Below are positions 16,990 to 25,717 of a DNA stretch of 64,000 bases, one piece after another (position 1 is the stretch's first letter; each line of letters opens with the position of its first letter). Origin of the DNA: CBDDHT01 sp965228615 (GTDB lineage: Bacteria; Pseudomonadota; Alphaproteobacteria; Rhizobiales; Methyloligellaceae). Below the pieces are notes generated by a model that made no database searches, was not told the origin of the DNA, and saw only the letters and a program-made list of their open reading frames with translations. The stretch is taken from contig CBDDHT010000003.1 of the NCBI GenBank assembly GCA_965228615.1, positions 1,178,001-1,242,000 of the forward strand, written 5' to 3'. The position numbers were made by a program, and so were the translations under genes.

Positions 16990-18911
16990 TTCTCAAAACC
17001 GCCAAAACCTTCACCGGCCGGCCGACGATCATAGGTCTCCGAGAATTCCTGTGACTCGGTAACTTCAACATTCGAGAGCTGCCGTTCACCACCTTGATGT
17101 TTCTGGAAATCACCGGGAGCGAAGAAATACCCGGAATAGCGATCGATGATTGGCGTCGGCAATTGTCCGCTTTTGTATTTTTGCAGATGATCAAGCAGAG
17201 GTCGCGCCAATGCCGACCTTCCTGAGTTTCGTCGCACCCAATTCGGATCATGAATGAGCGCCGCCCCGGTTCCCGCTAGCCATTCCTCGCTATCGTTGCC
17301 GTATGAGCTGGGCGCTTTGAACGGCGTACTCCTTCTTCCAGACAACGCCCGGGAAAACGCCTGGTAGAGCGGCCCGCTGTCCATGCGATAGATGCGCCGG
17401 GAGTCCAATTGGCTGATCGTGTGGAAAATCTCGTGTGTCGCCGACTGCCCGGAAAAAATGTATCCAACCGACGTATCGTAGCTATCGGCTCCGGAGGCAG
17501 GCTTCATCCATTTCATGAACCAGTAAATGTCGGTCGGCCATCCAGTTGGCGCTTCCGCACCCCGGCCATCGCTGGTCCGTGTCCCTTCAATAATCGTGAC
17601 CGGAAATATTTTGCCGTACTGGTCTCTCATCCTGATCAGGCTCAGGTCGAATTTGTGATTGTCTCGCCAATAACGGCTGCTCCGTGCAAAAACCTCCAAA
17701 ACGCTTTTGTCGAAATATCCCCTCACTTTGAATGAAATGGCCTTGCGCAGTCGCTTCATGACGGCGTAGTCGCTCATGCTCAATTTGTTGGGTTTTGGAC
17801 TTTCACCGACGACCGTCGCGAATTTCCGGCCATTTACCTTCCCAAGGATCGTCACGGGCACCGACCCTCTTCTCCCGTCACCGGAACGCTGGTGGTCCCG
17901 CAAGACACCGTCGATCACGGTGAACCGATTATTGCCGCTGATCACGCGCACAAAGCCGCTGGAATTAGCTTCCGGGATCACATTGTGGCCGGTCTTGAGA
18001 TTGAGTTTGCCGGCTGCATTTGCACTACCGACGAAGATTTTGATGAAATCGTTCTCTCTCCGATAGGAGTAGCCTTCTTTCTTCCCCAGGACATCGAAGT
18101 AACCGATGTCCGTGAATTGCATCGAGAACTGTCCCTGGGCCTGAACGCCGCTTGCCTTGAACCATGCATAATTTCTGGTTTTTATCACCACAGACGCGCA
18201 CGCATCTCCGCAAAGAAGAACCGGAGCCTTCGTATCTGCAATGACGATGTCGTTGAGGGTCAGTCGGCCGCCCTTAGGGATATAGGGAAATCCTCCGACA
18301 AAGCTTATCGGTCCATCGATGTTTCCCAGCCCCTTGACCTGGCCGAGCGTCCCTCCGGCGAATTGAACGTGGTACGTATCGTCCTTACCAATCGGGACCG
18401 AAACGCGTTCGAACGTAACGATCTTGCCAATCGCCGGATCTCTGACAATCTTCTGCTTTGGGGCAAGCCGGTGTGGCGTGAACGTGATCCTGTCCTCTTT
18501 GATTCGGAACACACCCCTGCCGTGAAACCTCTTATCGAAGTGGACGCTGCCCCCATTGCCCAGCTTGTCCCAGCCGCTTCGCAAATATCCTCGCTTGTAA
18601 GACAGTCTCTTGGTTCGAAGGGACTCGATACGCATACCCTCTTGTGCCAAAGCCCGTAAGACCGCCTTGCGGTCAAGCACCATGAGATTGTTGATCCTGT
18701 CGAAGTGGAATGAGATCTGCGCAGCATTCATCCGTTTCAGCTGACGCGAGCGAAGCGCCATTCGAATATCAAGGTCTGCAGGCTTCACCTTCGAGATATC
18801 GCAATTGTTGTAGTTATTGCCTCTGCAGACTTCAGCACGCACGCCTGATGCACTCTCCCAGCCGATGAGCAGGAGCGCCAAAGTGCCCAGTCTAATTGCA
18901 AAGGTCGACAT
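16986..18911 (-). CDS. secreted protein of unknown family with an HExxH zinc-peptidase motif
   Basis: The 641-residue protein has an N-terminal signal peptide (FAIRLGTLALLLIGW, cleavage near GVRAEVC). Most of it is unrecognised and looks beta-rich. Near the C-terminus, residues 493-497 read HEIFH within SATHEIFHTISQLD. About 45 residues later comes NDSEEW (539-544), which could provide the third zinc ligand as in gluzincins such as the anthrax-lethal-factor-like group. This suggests a secreted zinc peptidase, by motif only. The ATG at 18911 has GGAAAACG upstream; one at 18929 would add six residues. The stop codon lies in the terminal repeat of the inverted-repeat element. Confidence 0.7.
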   Translation of the reverse strand: MSTFAIRLGTLALLLIGWESASGVRAEVCRGNNYNNCDISKVKPADLDIRMALRSRQLKRMNAAQISFHFDRINNLMVLDRKAVLRALAQEGMRIESLRTKRLSYKRGYLRSGWDKLGNGGSVHFDKRFHGRGVFRIKEDRITFTPHRLAPKQKIVRDPAIGKIVTFERVSVPIGKDDTYHVQFAGGTLGQVKGLGNIDGPISFVGGFPYIPKGGRLTLNDIVIADTKAPVLLCGDACASVVIKTRNYAWFKASGVQAQGQFSMQFTDIGYFDVLGKKEGYSYRRENDFIKIFVGSANAAGKLNLKTGHNVIPEANSSGFVRVISGNNRFTVIDGVLRDHQRSGDGRRGSVPVTILGKVNGRKFATVVGESPKPNKLSMSDYAVMKRLRKAISFKVRGYFDKSVLEVFARSSRYWRDNHKFDLSLIRMRDQYGKIFPVTIIEGTRTSDGRGAEAPTGWPTDIYWFMKWMKPASGADSYDTSVGYIFSGQSATHEIFHTISQLDSRRIYRMDSGPLYQAFSRALSGRRSTPFKAPSSYGNDSEEWLAGTGAALIHDPNWVRRNSGRSALARPLLDHLQKYKSGQLPTPIIDRYSGYFFAPGDFQKHQGGERQLSNVEVTESQEFSETYDRRPAGEGFGGFEN

Positions 18912-19354
18912 CACGTTTTCCGACCACATCTGTCAGAACGATAGAGTCGCTCAAGTTTCTCATCGAGGGTGCGTCGCGTTGGCTGAAAATGCCGTCACAG
19001 CCTCGCAATCCTCATTGCTCCTGTTTGTCGACGCCCAAATCTGAATTCGGTCCTGCAACCAATTCGTTGCAGGACAAGACTCGAATACCGGCGTTCATCT
19101 GCATCAGGAGCTTTTTCAGCGGCACAGTCGCTGTCCGGTCCGAACAAGTCTTACGAATAGAGCATTGTTCTTTCTATAATTTTTACAATCATATAGCGAA
19201 TTCGACCGGTGTATCACCCGTTTGAGTCGGAAATGGGTCGAATTTAACGGGTATGTCAGGCAATGCCACATCGCCGACGGACTTGGATCGGCTCAGTCGC
19301 CGGCCCGCCCAGTCACTGAGAGGGCAAGCCGTCTCGCAGCGAGCGAAGCCCAGG
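18912..19354. other. 443-base gap with two stem-loops and a lone -10-like box
   Basis: No credible gene is seen. A hairpin with 10-base arms (GTCCTGCAAC / GTTGCAGGAC) is at 19050-19075. A perfect TATAAT is at 19175-19180 in an AT-rich stretch on the plus strand. A second stem with 9-base arms (AATTCGACC / GGTCGAATT) is at 19199-19207 and 19236-19244. A short RNA is possible but unproven. Confidence 0.4.
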
Positions 19355-20002
19355 TCAGGGGCGCATTTGCATGGGGAAATTGGCAGATGTTGCTGACGAG
19401 GTCAGCGATAGGAATTGCGCCTGCCGCATGGGGTCGTCACGGAAACATCCAAGTGTCCTGCTTGTGACGGTTACGACGCCCGCTTTCCGAATACCGCGCG
19501 TCGTCATACATTGGTGCGCAGCCTCAATCAGCACAGCGACCCCTTGTGGCTCGAGTACGCGATCGATCGTGTCGGCTAACTGTGCGGTGAGGACCTCCTG
19601 AGTCTGTAGCCGTTTGCCATAGATATCAACGAGGCGAGCGAGTTTCGAAATTCCGACGATTTTACCGCGCGGCAAATAAGCTATGTGAGCCCGGCCCAAA
19701 ATCGGGACCATATGATGTTCGCAATGGGATTCGAGCGGAATGTCTCGTAGCATTACAATATCATCGAAACCGGCGACCTCTTCGAACGTCCGCGTCAGAA
19801 TTGCATCGGGGTCTTTTTCGTAACCCGCATAGAATTCCTCATATGCGCGGACCACGCGGGCCGGCGTATCCTGAAGCCCTTCCCGGTCAGGATTGTCTCC
19901 AGCCCATTCGATCAACGTCCGAACCGCCTTTTCCGCCTCTGCTCTCGATGGGCGTTTTTTGCGCCGACGGGTAAGTGAAGCGCCTTCGACGCTCATATCC
20001 AT
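19355..20002 (-). CDS. folE: GTP cyclohydrolase I, type IA
   Basis: FolE converts GTP to 7,8-dihydroneopterin triphosphate, the first step to folate and related pterins. The 215-residue protein shows the zinc-site cysteine and histidines in ESHCEHHMVPILG, the family sequence GKIVGISKLARLVD, the segment RLQTQEVLTAQLAD, and the second zinc cysteine in AHQCMTTRG. The ATG at 20002 was chosen because AAGGAG lies nine bases upstream; a longer frame reading into the upstream gene is spurious. It follows the DUF1826 gene by 22 bases. That context and an upstream Zur box suggest zinc-responsive expression, odd for a zinc-dependent enzyme. Confidence 0.93.
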   Translation of the reverse strand: MDMSVEGASLTRRRKKRPSRAEAEKAVRTLIEWAGDNPDREGLQDTPARVVRAYEEFYAGYEKDPDAILTRTFEEVAGFDDIVMLRDIPLESHCEHHMVPILGRAHIAYLPRGKIVGISKLARLVDIYGKRLQTQEVLTAQLADTIDRVLEPQGVAVLIEAAHQCMTTRGIRKAGVVTVTSRTLGCFRDDPMRQAQFLSLTSSATSANFPMQMRP

Positions 20003-20024
20003 AATGTTCGGCTCCTTGATCTCG

Positions 20025-20687
20025 TTACGAACTAAACGTTTCCTGGGGTGTGGCGCAGAAAAATAGCCGAAACCGGTCTGTTCCCTCCAAGCGTGGCGAA
20101 CGGTGAACAAGTGCGCCATCGGGAGATTTCGCGCCTTTGAATAGCCCGACTGCAAATCTGGGCATCTCGTGAATGGGGCCGGCATATGAACTTTGGTGAT
20201 CCAGAGCGGCACGTGCATGAGATTCAGGCACATAGACGGTACCCGGGCCGGTATAGGTTGAGACAAGCCGTGACCCATAGTTGTCGTAGTGGAAGCGTTT
20301 GCAGGCGTCCGTCTCAATGGCCTCCAGCCGTAATTCCAGTGCATCGCTTTCGGTCAGGCGCGCGAAGACGGAACTAAGCATCGCCAAGTCAGCTGCAAGG
20401 CTCTCCGCAAGATGCTCAACAGGCAAAGCAAAGACCGAAAGCATGTCGTTGAGGGCCGCTGGCGCGTCTGCTGATCGCAGTATCAACCTAAAATGTGGAA
20501 GCTCTTCGAAGCTCAACCGATCGAGCTGCGCCACGATCTTGGGATCAAGACGTCGCTGCCAGAGTGCAAGCGTAACGCCGGGATCGTTCCAGCGCCCAAG
20601 AATATCTACCGAATTGTCTGTGAGTTGACCGGAGGAGCACGTGTTCGATTCCGAGATTTCCAATGGCGCAGCACTGCTCATCGTCAT
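20025..20687 (-). CDS. DUF1826-family protein, probably zinc-limitation responsive
   Basis: The 220-residue protein matches DUF1826: SFEELPHFRLILRS, KRFHYDNYGSRLVSTYTGPGT and GALVHRSPR near the C-terminus. The HxD in RFHYDN and the later HRSP resemble the HxD...H iron site of 2-oxoglutarate oxygenases; that reading is inference. DUF1826 genes are remembered as members of Zur regulons with COG0523 and folE-type genes. The ATG at 20687 has GGAAAG upstream. It overlaps the stop of a small upstream frame as ATGA, which suggests coupling. folE follows by 22 bases. Confidence 0.75.
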   Translation of the reverse strand: MTMSSAAPLEISESNTCSSGQLTDNSVDILGRWNDPGVTLALWQRRLDPKIVAQLDRLSFEELPHFRLILRSADAPAALNDMLSVFALPVEHLAESLAADLAMLSSVFARLTESDALELRLEAIETDACKRFHYDNYGSRLVSTYTGPGTVYVPESHARAALDHQSSYAGPIHEMPRFAVGLFKGAKSPDGALVHRSPRLEGTDRFRLFFCATPQETFSS

Positions 20688-20833
20688 ATTGCCACTTTCC
20701 AATCTGCAAATCGGTTCTCAAACCCGACACAATGTTCGGTCCATCCTTGAGATTGCTTGCCTTCTCCGGCAGGCAATAACTTGCCCAAATTCCCTGTTGC
20801 GAACTCAATCTGTTCGACAAGTCGGTTACCCAT
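20684..20833 (-). CDS. possible small protein upstream of and overlapping DUF1826
   Basis: A 49-residue frame starting MGNRLVEQIEF, with GGGAG about ten bases before the ATG at 20833. An earlier ATG at 20863 would add ten residues but has no ribosome-binding site and lies only 18 bases from the Zur box. The TGA stop overlaps the DUF1826 start as ATGA. No family is recognised. It could be a leader peptide, a real small protein, or only the 5' leader of the mRNA. Confidence 0.35.
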   Translation of the reverse strand: MGNRLVEQIEFATGNLGKLLPAGEGKQSQGWTEHCVGFENRFADWKVAI

Positions 20834-21233
20834 CGCCAAGACCACTCCCGTTAGGTGAGACATGATGATCACAGTGAATGTTATGTTATAACATACGTCA
20901 AGACTCTTCGGTCGGCGCGGCGCGATTTGTGTCTGAAATAAGCGCAGCTGCATGAAAAGCAGTATCTGGCTCGAATTGGCTTCGGACTGTCCGCATGGAT
21001 GAGACAAGGCACAGTCACAATGGTTGATCGCAGAACCAAAAGCTGGTGTTTGGCACACGTTGAAAAGTGAGAGGGCCGGCCAGCATCGCCTTATCGCTGG
21101 TCGCACGCCGATACCTTGAACTTGTGGGTTTGAAAATGCGCAGAGACTTAGAGCGGCCGTATTCGTACACCCCCCGCCTCGAACCGGAAGATGCAATCAT
21201 GTGCGTTCCCTGCAGAGTGCTATAGTGCCCGGC
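20834..21233. other. intergenic region between the divergent DUF1826-folE unit and uvrD
   Basis: Contains the Zur-like box at 20882-20895 and otherwise no feature I can support. GTG and ATG codons between 21201 and 21252 are alternative starts for the helicase. Confidence 0.4.
20882..20895. promoter_or_regulatory. Zur-box-like palindrome
   Basis: A perfect 14-base palindrome, TATGTTATAACATA, inside TTATGTTATAACATAC. It matches the core of alphaproteobacterial Zur sites as I remember them (TGTTATAACA centre). It lies about 194 bases upstream of the DUF1826 ATG on the minus strand, and both DUF1826 and folE are typical zinc-starvation genes, so Zur repression is the simplest reading. Confidence 0.7.
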
Positions 21234-23576
21234 ATGCAGAAGATTCGACAGATGGATGCCGGTGACGAGGTCGAACCTACGCCGCACACCGCCCAAGAAG
21301 GCTTGTCGCTCTCAGCCCGCGCAATGGCGCGCCCGGCCTATCTCGATAGGCTCAATGGCGAGCAACGGGCGGCGGTCGAGACCATCGAGGGGCCGGTTCT
21401 CGTGCTCGCCGGCGCGGGCACCGGAAAAACGCGGGTTCTCACCACACGCATCGCCCATATTCTGGCGTCCGGGAAGGCTCGACCCGGCGAGATACTGGCC
21501 GTCACCTTCACCAACAAGGCGGCACGAGAGATGCGGCATCGCATCGGGACCCATATCGGCGCAGCGGTCGAAGGGATGCCCTGGCTTGGCACCTTCCACG
21601 CCACGGCCGCCAGGATCCTGCGTTATCACGCAGAACTCGTGGATCTGAAATCCGGCTTTACGATTCTCGACACGGACGACCAGATCCGGCTTCTGAAACA
21701 ACTGATCAAGGCCGAAGGGCTTGATGAGAAGCGTTGGCCTGCCCGTCAGCTCGCGTCCTATCTCGACGGCTGGAAGAATCGCGGATTGGTGCCGAGCAAA
21801 GTCCCCGAAGGCGAAGCTTTTGCCTTTGCCAATGGACGTGGTGCCAAACTCTACGCGCTCTACCAGAGCCGCCTCAAAGATCTGAACGCGGTCGACTTTG
21901 GCGATCTGCTGCTCGAGTGCCTCCGGCTGTTTCAGGAGAACCCGGATGTGCTGGCCAGCTACCATGAGCGGTTTCGCTACATGCTCGTGGACGAGTACCA
22001 GGACACGAATGTCGCACAATATCTTTGGCTGCGGCTTTTGGCCCAGGCCAAAAAGAACATCTGCTGTGTCGGCGACGACGATCAGTCTATCTATGGCTGG
22101 CGCGGTGCGGAAGTGGACAACATTCTGCGCTTCGAGAGCGACTTTCCCGGCGCCAAGGTCATCCGGCTCGAACAGAATTATCGCTCGACCGGACACATTC
22201 TGGCGGCCGCATCCGGCCTAATCGCCAAGAATGAAAGCCGTCTCGGCAAGACGCTCCATACGGAGGACATTGATGGCGAGAAAGTGTCGCTGCAGGGATG
22301 TTGGGACGATGAGGAAGAGGCCCGTGTCGTCGGCGAGGACATCGAACAGCTCCAGCGCAAGGAGCACACCCTCAATGAGATCGCCGTGCTGGTGCGCGCC
22401 AGCTTTCAGATGCGCGCCTTCGAAGACCGCTTTGTGACGCTTGGCCTCAATTATCGGGTTATCGGCGGACCGCGCTTTTACGAGCGCCAGGAGATCAGGG
22501 ACGCAACTGCCTATCTGGAGCTGACCGTCAATCCAAGCAACGACCTCAAATTCGAGCGTATCATCAATACGCCGCGCCGCGGTCTTGGCGAAGCGACGGT
22601 GAATGTGCTGCACCAATATGCCCGGTCCAAAGGCATCCCGCTCTCAGAAGCTGCCCGGACGCTGGTCGAAACCGAGGAGCTGAAACCCCGCCCCAGGAAA
22701 TCCCTCCGCGATTTGATGCACCAGTTCGAACGCTGGCGTTCAATGATCGACACCATGCCGCATACGGAACTTGCCGAACTCATTCTGGACGAGTCCGGCT
22801 ATACGGCCCACTGGCAGAAGGACAAGAGCCCACAGGCAGAAACCAGACTGGAGAACCTGAAAGAACTCATACGATTCATGGAGGAATTCGAGTCGCTCTC
22901 AGGGTTCCTTGAGCATGTCTCACTTGTCATGGATACGGAATCCGGCAATCAGGACGACCGGGTCAACCTGATGACATTGCACAGCGCAAAGGGACTGGAG
23001 TTCGACTCGGTATTTTTAGCAGGTTGGGAAGAAGGCCTGTTTCCACATCAGCGTGCGCTCGATGAATCCGGACAATCCGGTCTTGAAGAAGAACGGCGCC
23101 TTGCCTATGTCGGGATCACGCGGGCAAAGAAGCGCGCCAAGATCACATTCACGCAGAACAGGCGCATTCATGGCCTCTGGCAATCCGCCATTCCGTCGCG
23201 CTTTATCGACGAGCTACCCGAAGCACATGTCGATATCGCCGAGCAGTCCGGCTCCTATGGCGGATATGCGGTCAGCCGTTTCGATGAGTCATCGTCGCCT
23301 TTCTCGACCAGCTATTCGACGCCTGGATGGCAACGCGCCCAGCGCCAGCAGGCAAATGCGACCGACCGACCGAAGCGCCGCGACCCGCTTCTCATTGAAG
23401 GCGAACTTGTTGCTTCAAGCACCAATCAAGGGGTCGGGTACAAGACCGGTGAACGCGTTTTTCATATGAAATTCGGTTACGGCGAGATTTTTCAGGTCGA
23501 TGGAAACAAGCTGACGATCGACTTCGAAAAGGCCGGCCGCAAGAAGGTCGTCGACAGTTTTGTACAACGACCATGA
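21234..23576 (+). CDS. uvrD: UvrD/PcrA-type ATP-dependent DNA helicase
   Basis: A superfamily 1A 3'-5' helicase of about 780 residues, acting in nucleotide excision and mismatch repair. All motifs are visible: the Q region LNGEQRAAVETIEGP, Walker A VLAGAGTGKTRVL, motif Ia VTFTNKAAREM, Walker B YMLVDEYQDTN, motif III CCVGDDDQSIYGWRGA, motif IV VIRLEQNYRS, motif V VNLMTLHSAKGLEFDSVFLAGWEEGLFP, and motif VI EEERRLAYVGITRAKKR. The C-terminal Tudor-like end (GVGYKTGERVFHMKFGYGEIFQVDGNKLTIDFEKAGRK) binds RNA polymerase in PcrA/UvrD. The N-terminal start is uncertain: GTG at 21201, ATG at 21234 or ATG at 21252. Confidence 0.95.
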   Translation: MQKIRQMDAGDEVEPTPHTAQEGLSLSARAMARPAYLDRLNGEQRAAVETIEGPVLVLAGAGTGKTRVLTTRIAHILASGKARPGEILAVTFTNKAAREMRHRIGTHIGAAVEGMPWLGTFHATAARILRYHAELVDLKSGFTILDTDDQIRLLKQLIKAEGLDEKRWPARQLASYLDGWKNRGLVPSKVPEGEAFAFANGRGAKLYALYQSRLKDLNAVDFGDLLLECLRLFQENPDVLASYHERFRYMLVDEYQDTNVAQYLWLRLLAQAKKNICCVGDDDQSIYGWRGAEVDNILRFESDFPGAKVIRLEQNYRSTGHILAAASGLIAKNESRLGKTLHTEDIDGEKVSLQGCWDDEEEARVVGEDIEQLQRKEHTLNEIAVLVRASFQMRAFEDRFVTLGLNYRVIGGPRFYERQEIRDATAYLELTVNPSNDLKFERIINTPRRGLGEATVNVLHQYARSKGIPLSEAARTLVETEELKPRPRKSLRDLMHQFERWRSMIDTMPHTELAELILDESGYTAHWQKDKSPQAETRLENLKELIRFMEEFESLSGFLEHVSLVMDTESGNQDDRVNLMTLHSAKGLEFDSVFLAGWEEGLFPHQRALDESGQSGLEEERRLAYVGITRAKKRAKITFTQNRRIHGLWQSAIPSRFIDELPEAHVDIAEQSGSYGGYAVSRFDESSSPFSTSYSTPGWQRAQRQQANATDRPKRRDPLLIEGELVASSTNQGVGYKTGERVFHMKFGYGEIFQVDGNKLTIDFEKAGRKKVVDSFVQRP

Positions 23577-23698
23577 TCGACAAGATGCGTCATCGAGCTA
23601 GGCGAATCGTCTTCGATTGCAAATCCAGAGAGACCCGAATATACCTATCGATAGATAGATAACTTCCTACACAGCACTGTTGTCTTTAAGGTTCCGAG

Positions 23699-24943
23699 AT
23701 GTCCGGCAATCCATCCATCGTCCGTCCCGCTTGGCGCCCGCTCTGGGTCGTCATATTTGCGGCCGGAGCCACTATCGGCCTGAGCCTGGGATTGCGGCAC
23801 ACCTTCGGTTTGTTCCTCGATCCGATCAGCACGGATCTCGGGCTTGGCCGCGAGTCGTTCGCCCTCGCCATGGGCATGCAGAATCTGTTCTGGGGACTGT
23901 CGGCGCCTCTGTTCGGCGCCGTAGCCGACAAATACGGATCGGGCCGTGTCGTCGTCATCGGCGGTATTCTCTACGCGGCCGGACTTGTCCTGACGGCAAA
24001 ATCGGGCAGCACGACGGAGTTGGCCGGCAGTGGAATTTTGCTAGGACTGGGCATCAGCGGCACATCTTTCTCGGCTGTTATTGGCGCCGTTGCCCGGGCG
24101 GCACCGCCGGAAAAGAGACAGACGGCGCTCGCGCTGACAGCGACCGGGGGATCTATCGGACAATTTGTTGCGCTGCCCTATGCCCAGGCACTGATCGGCG
24201 GTCTCGGCTGGACGACGACGCTGCTGGTGTTGGCAGGAACCGCGGCGATCACGGTTGTCCTCGCCTGGGGCGTCGCGGGCTCGCCACGGGCGAACGATAC
24301 AGAGGCAGCAGAGGACACGCAGGGACTGGTTGCCGCATTCTCCGAAGCCATGCACCATCGCAGCTTCCTGCTGCTGACGGCAGGTTTCTTCGTCTGCGGC
24401 TTTCACGTCACCTTCGTTGCAACCCACCTCCCGGCTTTCCTGACCGACGAAGGATTCGAGCCCTGGCTGGGAGCCGCCTCGCTCGGGATCATTGGCTTTG
24501 TGAATATCCTTGGCACCTACGTCTTCGGACGCTGGGGCGCCGTTGTCGAGAAACGCATTGCATTAAGCTGGCTCTATTTCGGCCGCGCCCTTGTGTTTGC
24601 GGCGCTTCTGCTCGTCCCGCTAACCGAGACCACGGTTCTGGCATTCGCCGTTGCGATCGGCTTTCTGTGGCTTGGCACCGTTCCATTGACCAGCGGCCTG
24701 GTTGCCACGCTCTTCGGCCCCAAATGGGTGTCGATGCTCTTCGGCATCGTCTTTATCTCCCATCAGATCGGATCGTTTCTGGGGGCGTGGTTCGGTGGGT
24801 ACGTCTTCGACAAGGTGCAGTCATACGACACCATGTGGTGGCTGTCGGTCGCACTCGCCCTGCTGGCAGCGCTGCTGCATTGGCCTATCAAAGAGGAGCC
24901 GGTGCAGCGGTTGAAGGCGGTAACAAGCCAGCCTCAAGGCTGA
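23699..24943 (+). CDS. major facilitator superfamily transporter
   Basis: The 414-residue protein has twelve predicted helices. The loop between helices 2 and 3, GAVADKYGSGRVVVIGG, fits the MFS motif A. The N-terminal IGLSLGLRHTFGLFLDPISTDLGL resembles the oxalate/formate and monocarboxylate antiporter branch, so a small organic anion is a fair guess for the substrate. The ATG at 23699 is used. The stop is followed after three bases by the long palindrome at 24947-25078. Upstream (23577-23698) nothing but an AT-rich stretch is seen. Confidence 0.85.
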   Translation: MSGNPSIVRPAWRPLWVVIFAAGATIGLSLGLRHTFGLFLDPISTDLGLGRESFALAMGMQNLFWGLSAPLFGAVADKYGSGRVVVIGGILYAAGLVLTAKSGSTTELAGSGILLGLGISGTSFSAVIGAVARAAPPEKRQTALALTATGGSIGQFVALPYAQALIGGLGWTTTLLVLAGTAAITVVLAWGVAGSPRANDTEAAEDTQGLVAAFSEAMHHRSFLLLTAGFFVCGFHVTFVATHLPAFLTDEGFEPWLGAASLGIIGFVNILGTYVFGRWGAVVEKRIALSWLYFGRALVFAALLLVPLTETTVLAFAVAIGFLWLGTVPLTSGLVATLFGPKWVSMLFGIVFISHQIGSFLGAWFGGYVFDKVQSYDTMWWLSVALALLAALLHWPIKEEPVQRLKAVTSQPQG

Positions 24944-24946
24944 TGT

Positions 24947-25078
24947 CATAGTTGTTGATTTAAGAGAGACCTGAAGCCGGCCCGCTCCCCCGGCCCAACC
25001 ACCCAATAAGGGTACCCTCGGGGTGGTTGGGCCGGGGGAGCGGGCCGGCTTCAGGTCTCTCTTAAATCAACAACTATG
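24947..25078. repeat. 132-bp palindrome with 58-bp perfect arms
   Basis: Positions 24947-25004 are the exact reverse complement of 25021-25078. The 16-base centre contains GGGTACCC. It fills the gap between convergent MFS and NTF2-like genes, and its outer CTATG end contains the TAG stop of the latter. RNA from either strand would fold into a very stable hairpin, so it should act as a bidirectional terminator. The length and perfection also fit a palindromic mobile element. It shares no sequence with the element at 16823-16989. Confidence 0.8.
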
Positions 25079-25517
25079 TTTCTTCCGAGCGGTCCTGTGC
25101 CGCGACCGGCAGCGGTGTGGCCTGATGATGGGTCAGGCGCCACTGGCCGTCTTCGAGTACGAACGTGTTCGTGGCGATGGTCTGCACACCGCCCATGTCT
25201 TCGGTGCACAGAACGAAGGCTGCATTTCGGTTGAGGATGACAGTCTGGCTCTTCGGGAAGATTTCAGGCGGCGCCCCCTCGACCATGATGCGATACCAGG
25301 ATGCCATCACCGAGTCCCGGCCCGTTATCCCCTGCCAGTTCGGATGGTAGACCGCAACGCTCCGCGTCTTCGACCAGAGATTGTTCATGGCATCGAAATC
25401 CGCCGCGCGAAACGCCGCATAAAAGGCTTCATTTGCGATACGAACGCGCTTTTCTTCGACAGCGCGATCGTTCACGGCGCCATTCGTTGCTTCACGCGGT
25501 GTCTTATCCTTTGCCAT
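25074..25517 (-). CDS. SnoaL/DUF4440-like NTF2-fold protein
   Basis: The 147-residue protein has the NTF2-like pattern: helical VRIANEAFYAAFRAADFDAMNNLWSKT, then VAVYHPNWQGITGRDSVMASWYRI, and the strand-rich end ATNTFVLEDGQWRLTHHQATPL. Such proteins may be enzymes or binding proteins, and nothing here fixes a substrate. The ATG at 25517 (MAKDKTPREA) is preferred over a start 14 codons upstream. Its stop codon TAG lies inside the arm of the 132-bp palindrome. It is divergent from the ACT-domain gene. Confidence 0.75.
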   Translation of the reverse strand: MAKDKTPREATNGAVNDRAVEEKRVRIANEAFYAAFRAADFDAMNNLWSKTRSVAVYHPNWQGITGRDSVMASWYRIMVEGAPPEIFPKSQTVILNRNAAFVLCTEDMGGVQTIATNTFVLEDGQWRLTHHQATPLPVAAQDRSEET

Positions 25518-25717
25518 GTCTCTACCAATACCACGCAACGCCGACACAAATAAGAGCAAATAGATACAGCATCGTCAGAATCCGACGCGATTTTCTTATC
25601 CCGGTCGTCTGATTTTGCGGATCCAAGACCGCCGGCTGCGTCGGGCTGCCTTGGCACGCTCTTGCCGTCGGTCCATTATTCCCGCTACGAAAGAGTGTGA
25701 TGAGGGAGAATGGCAAG

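Noticed and set aside
21312..22196. A 294-codon minus-strand frame.
   Set aside because: It is antisense to the well-supported uvrD helicase motifs.
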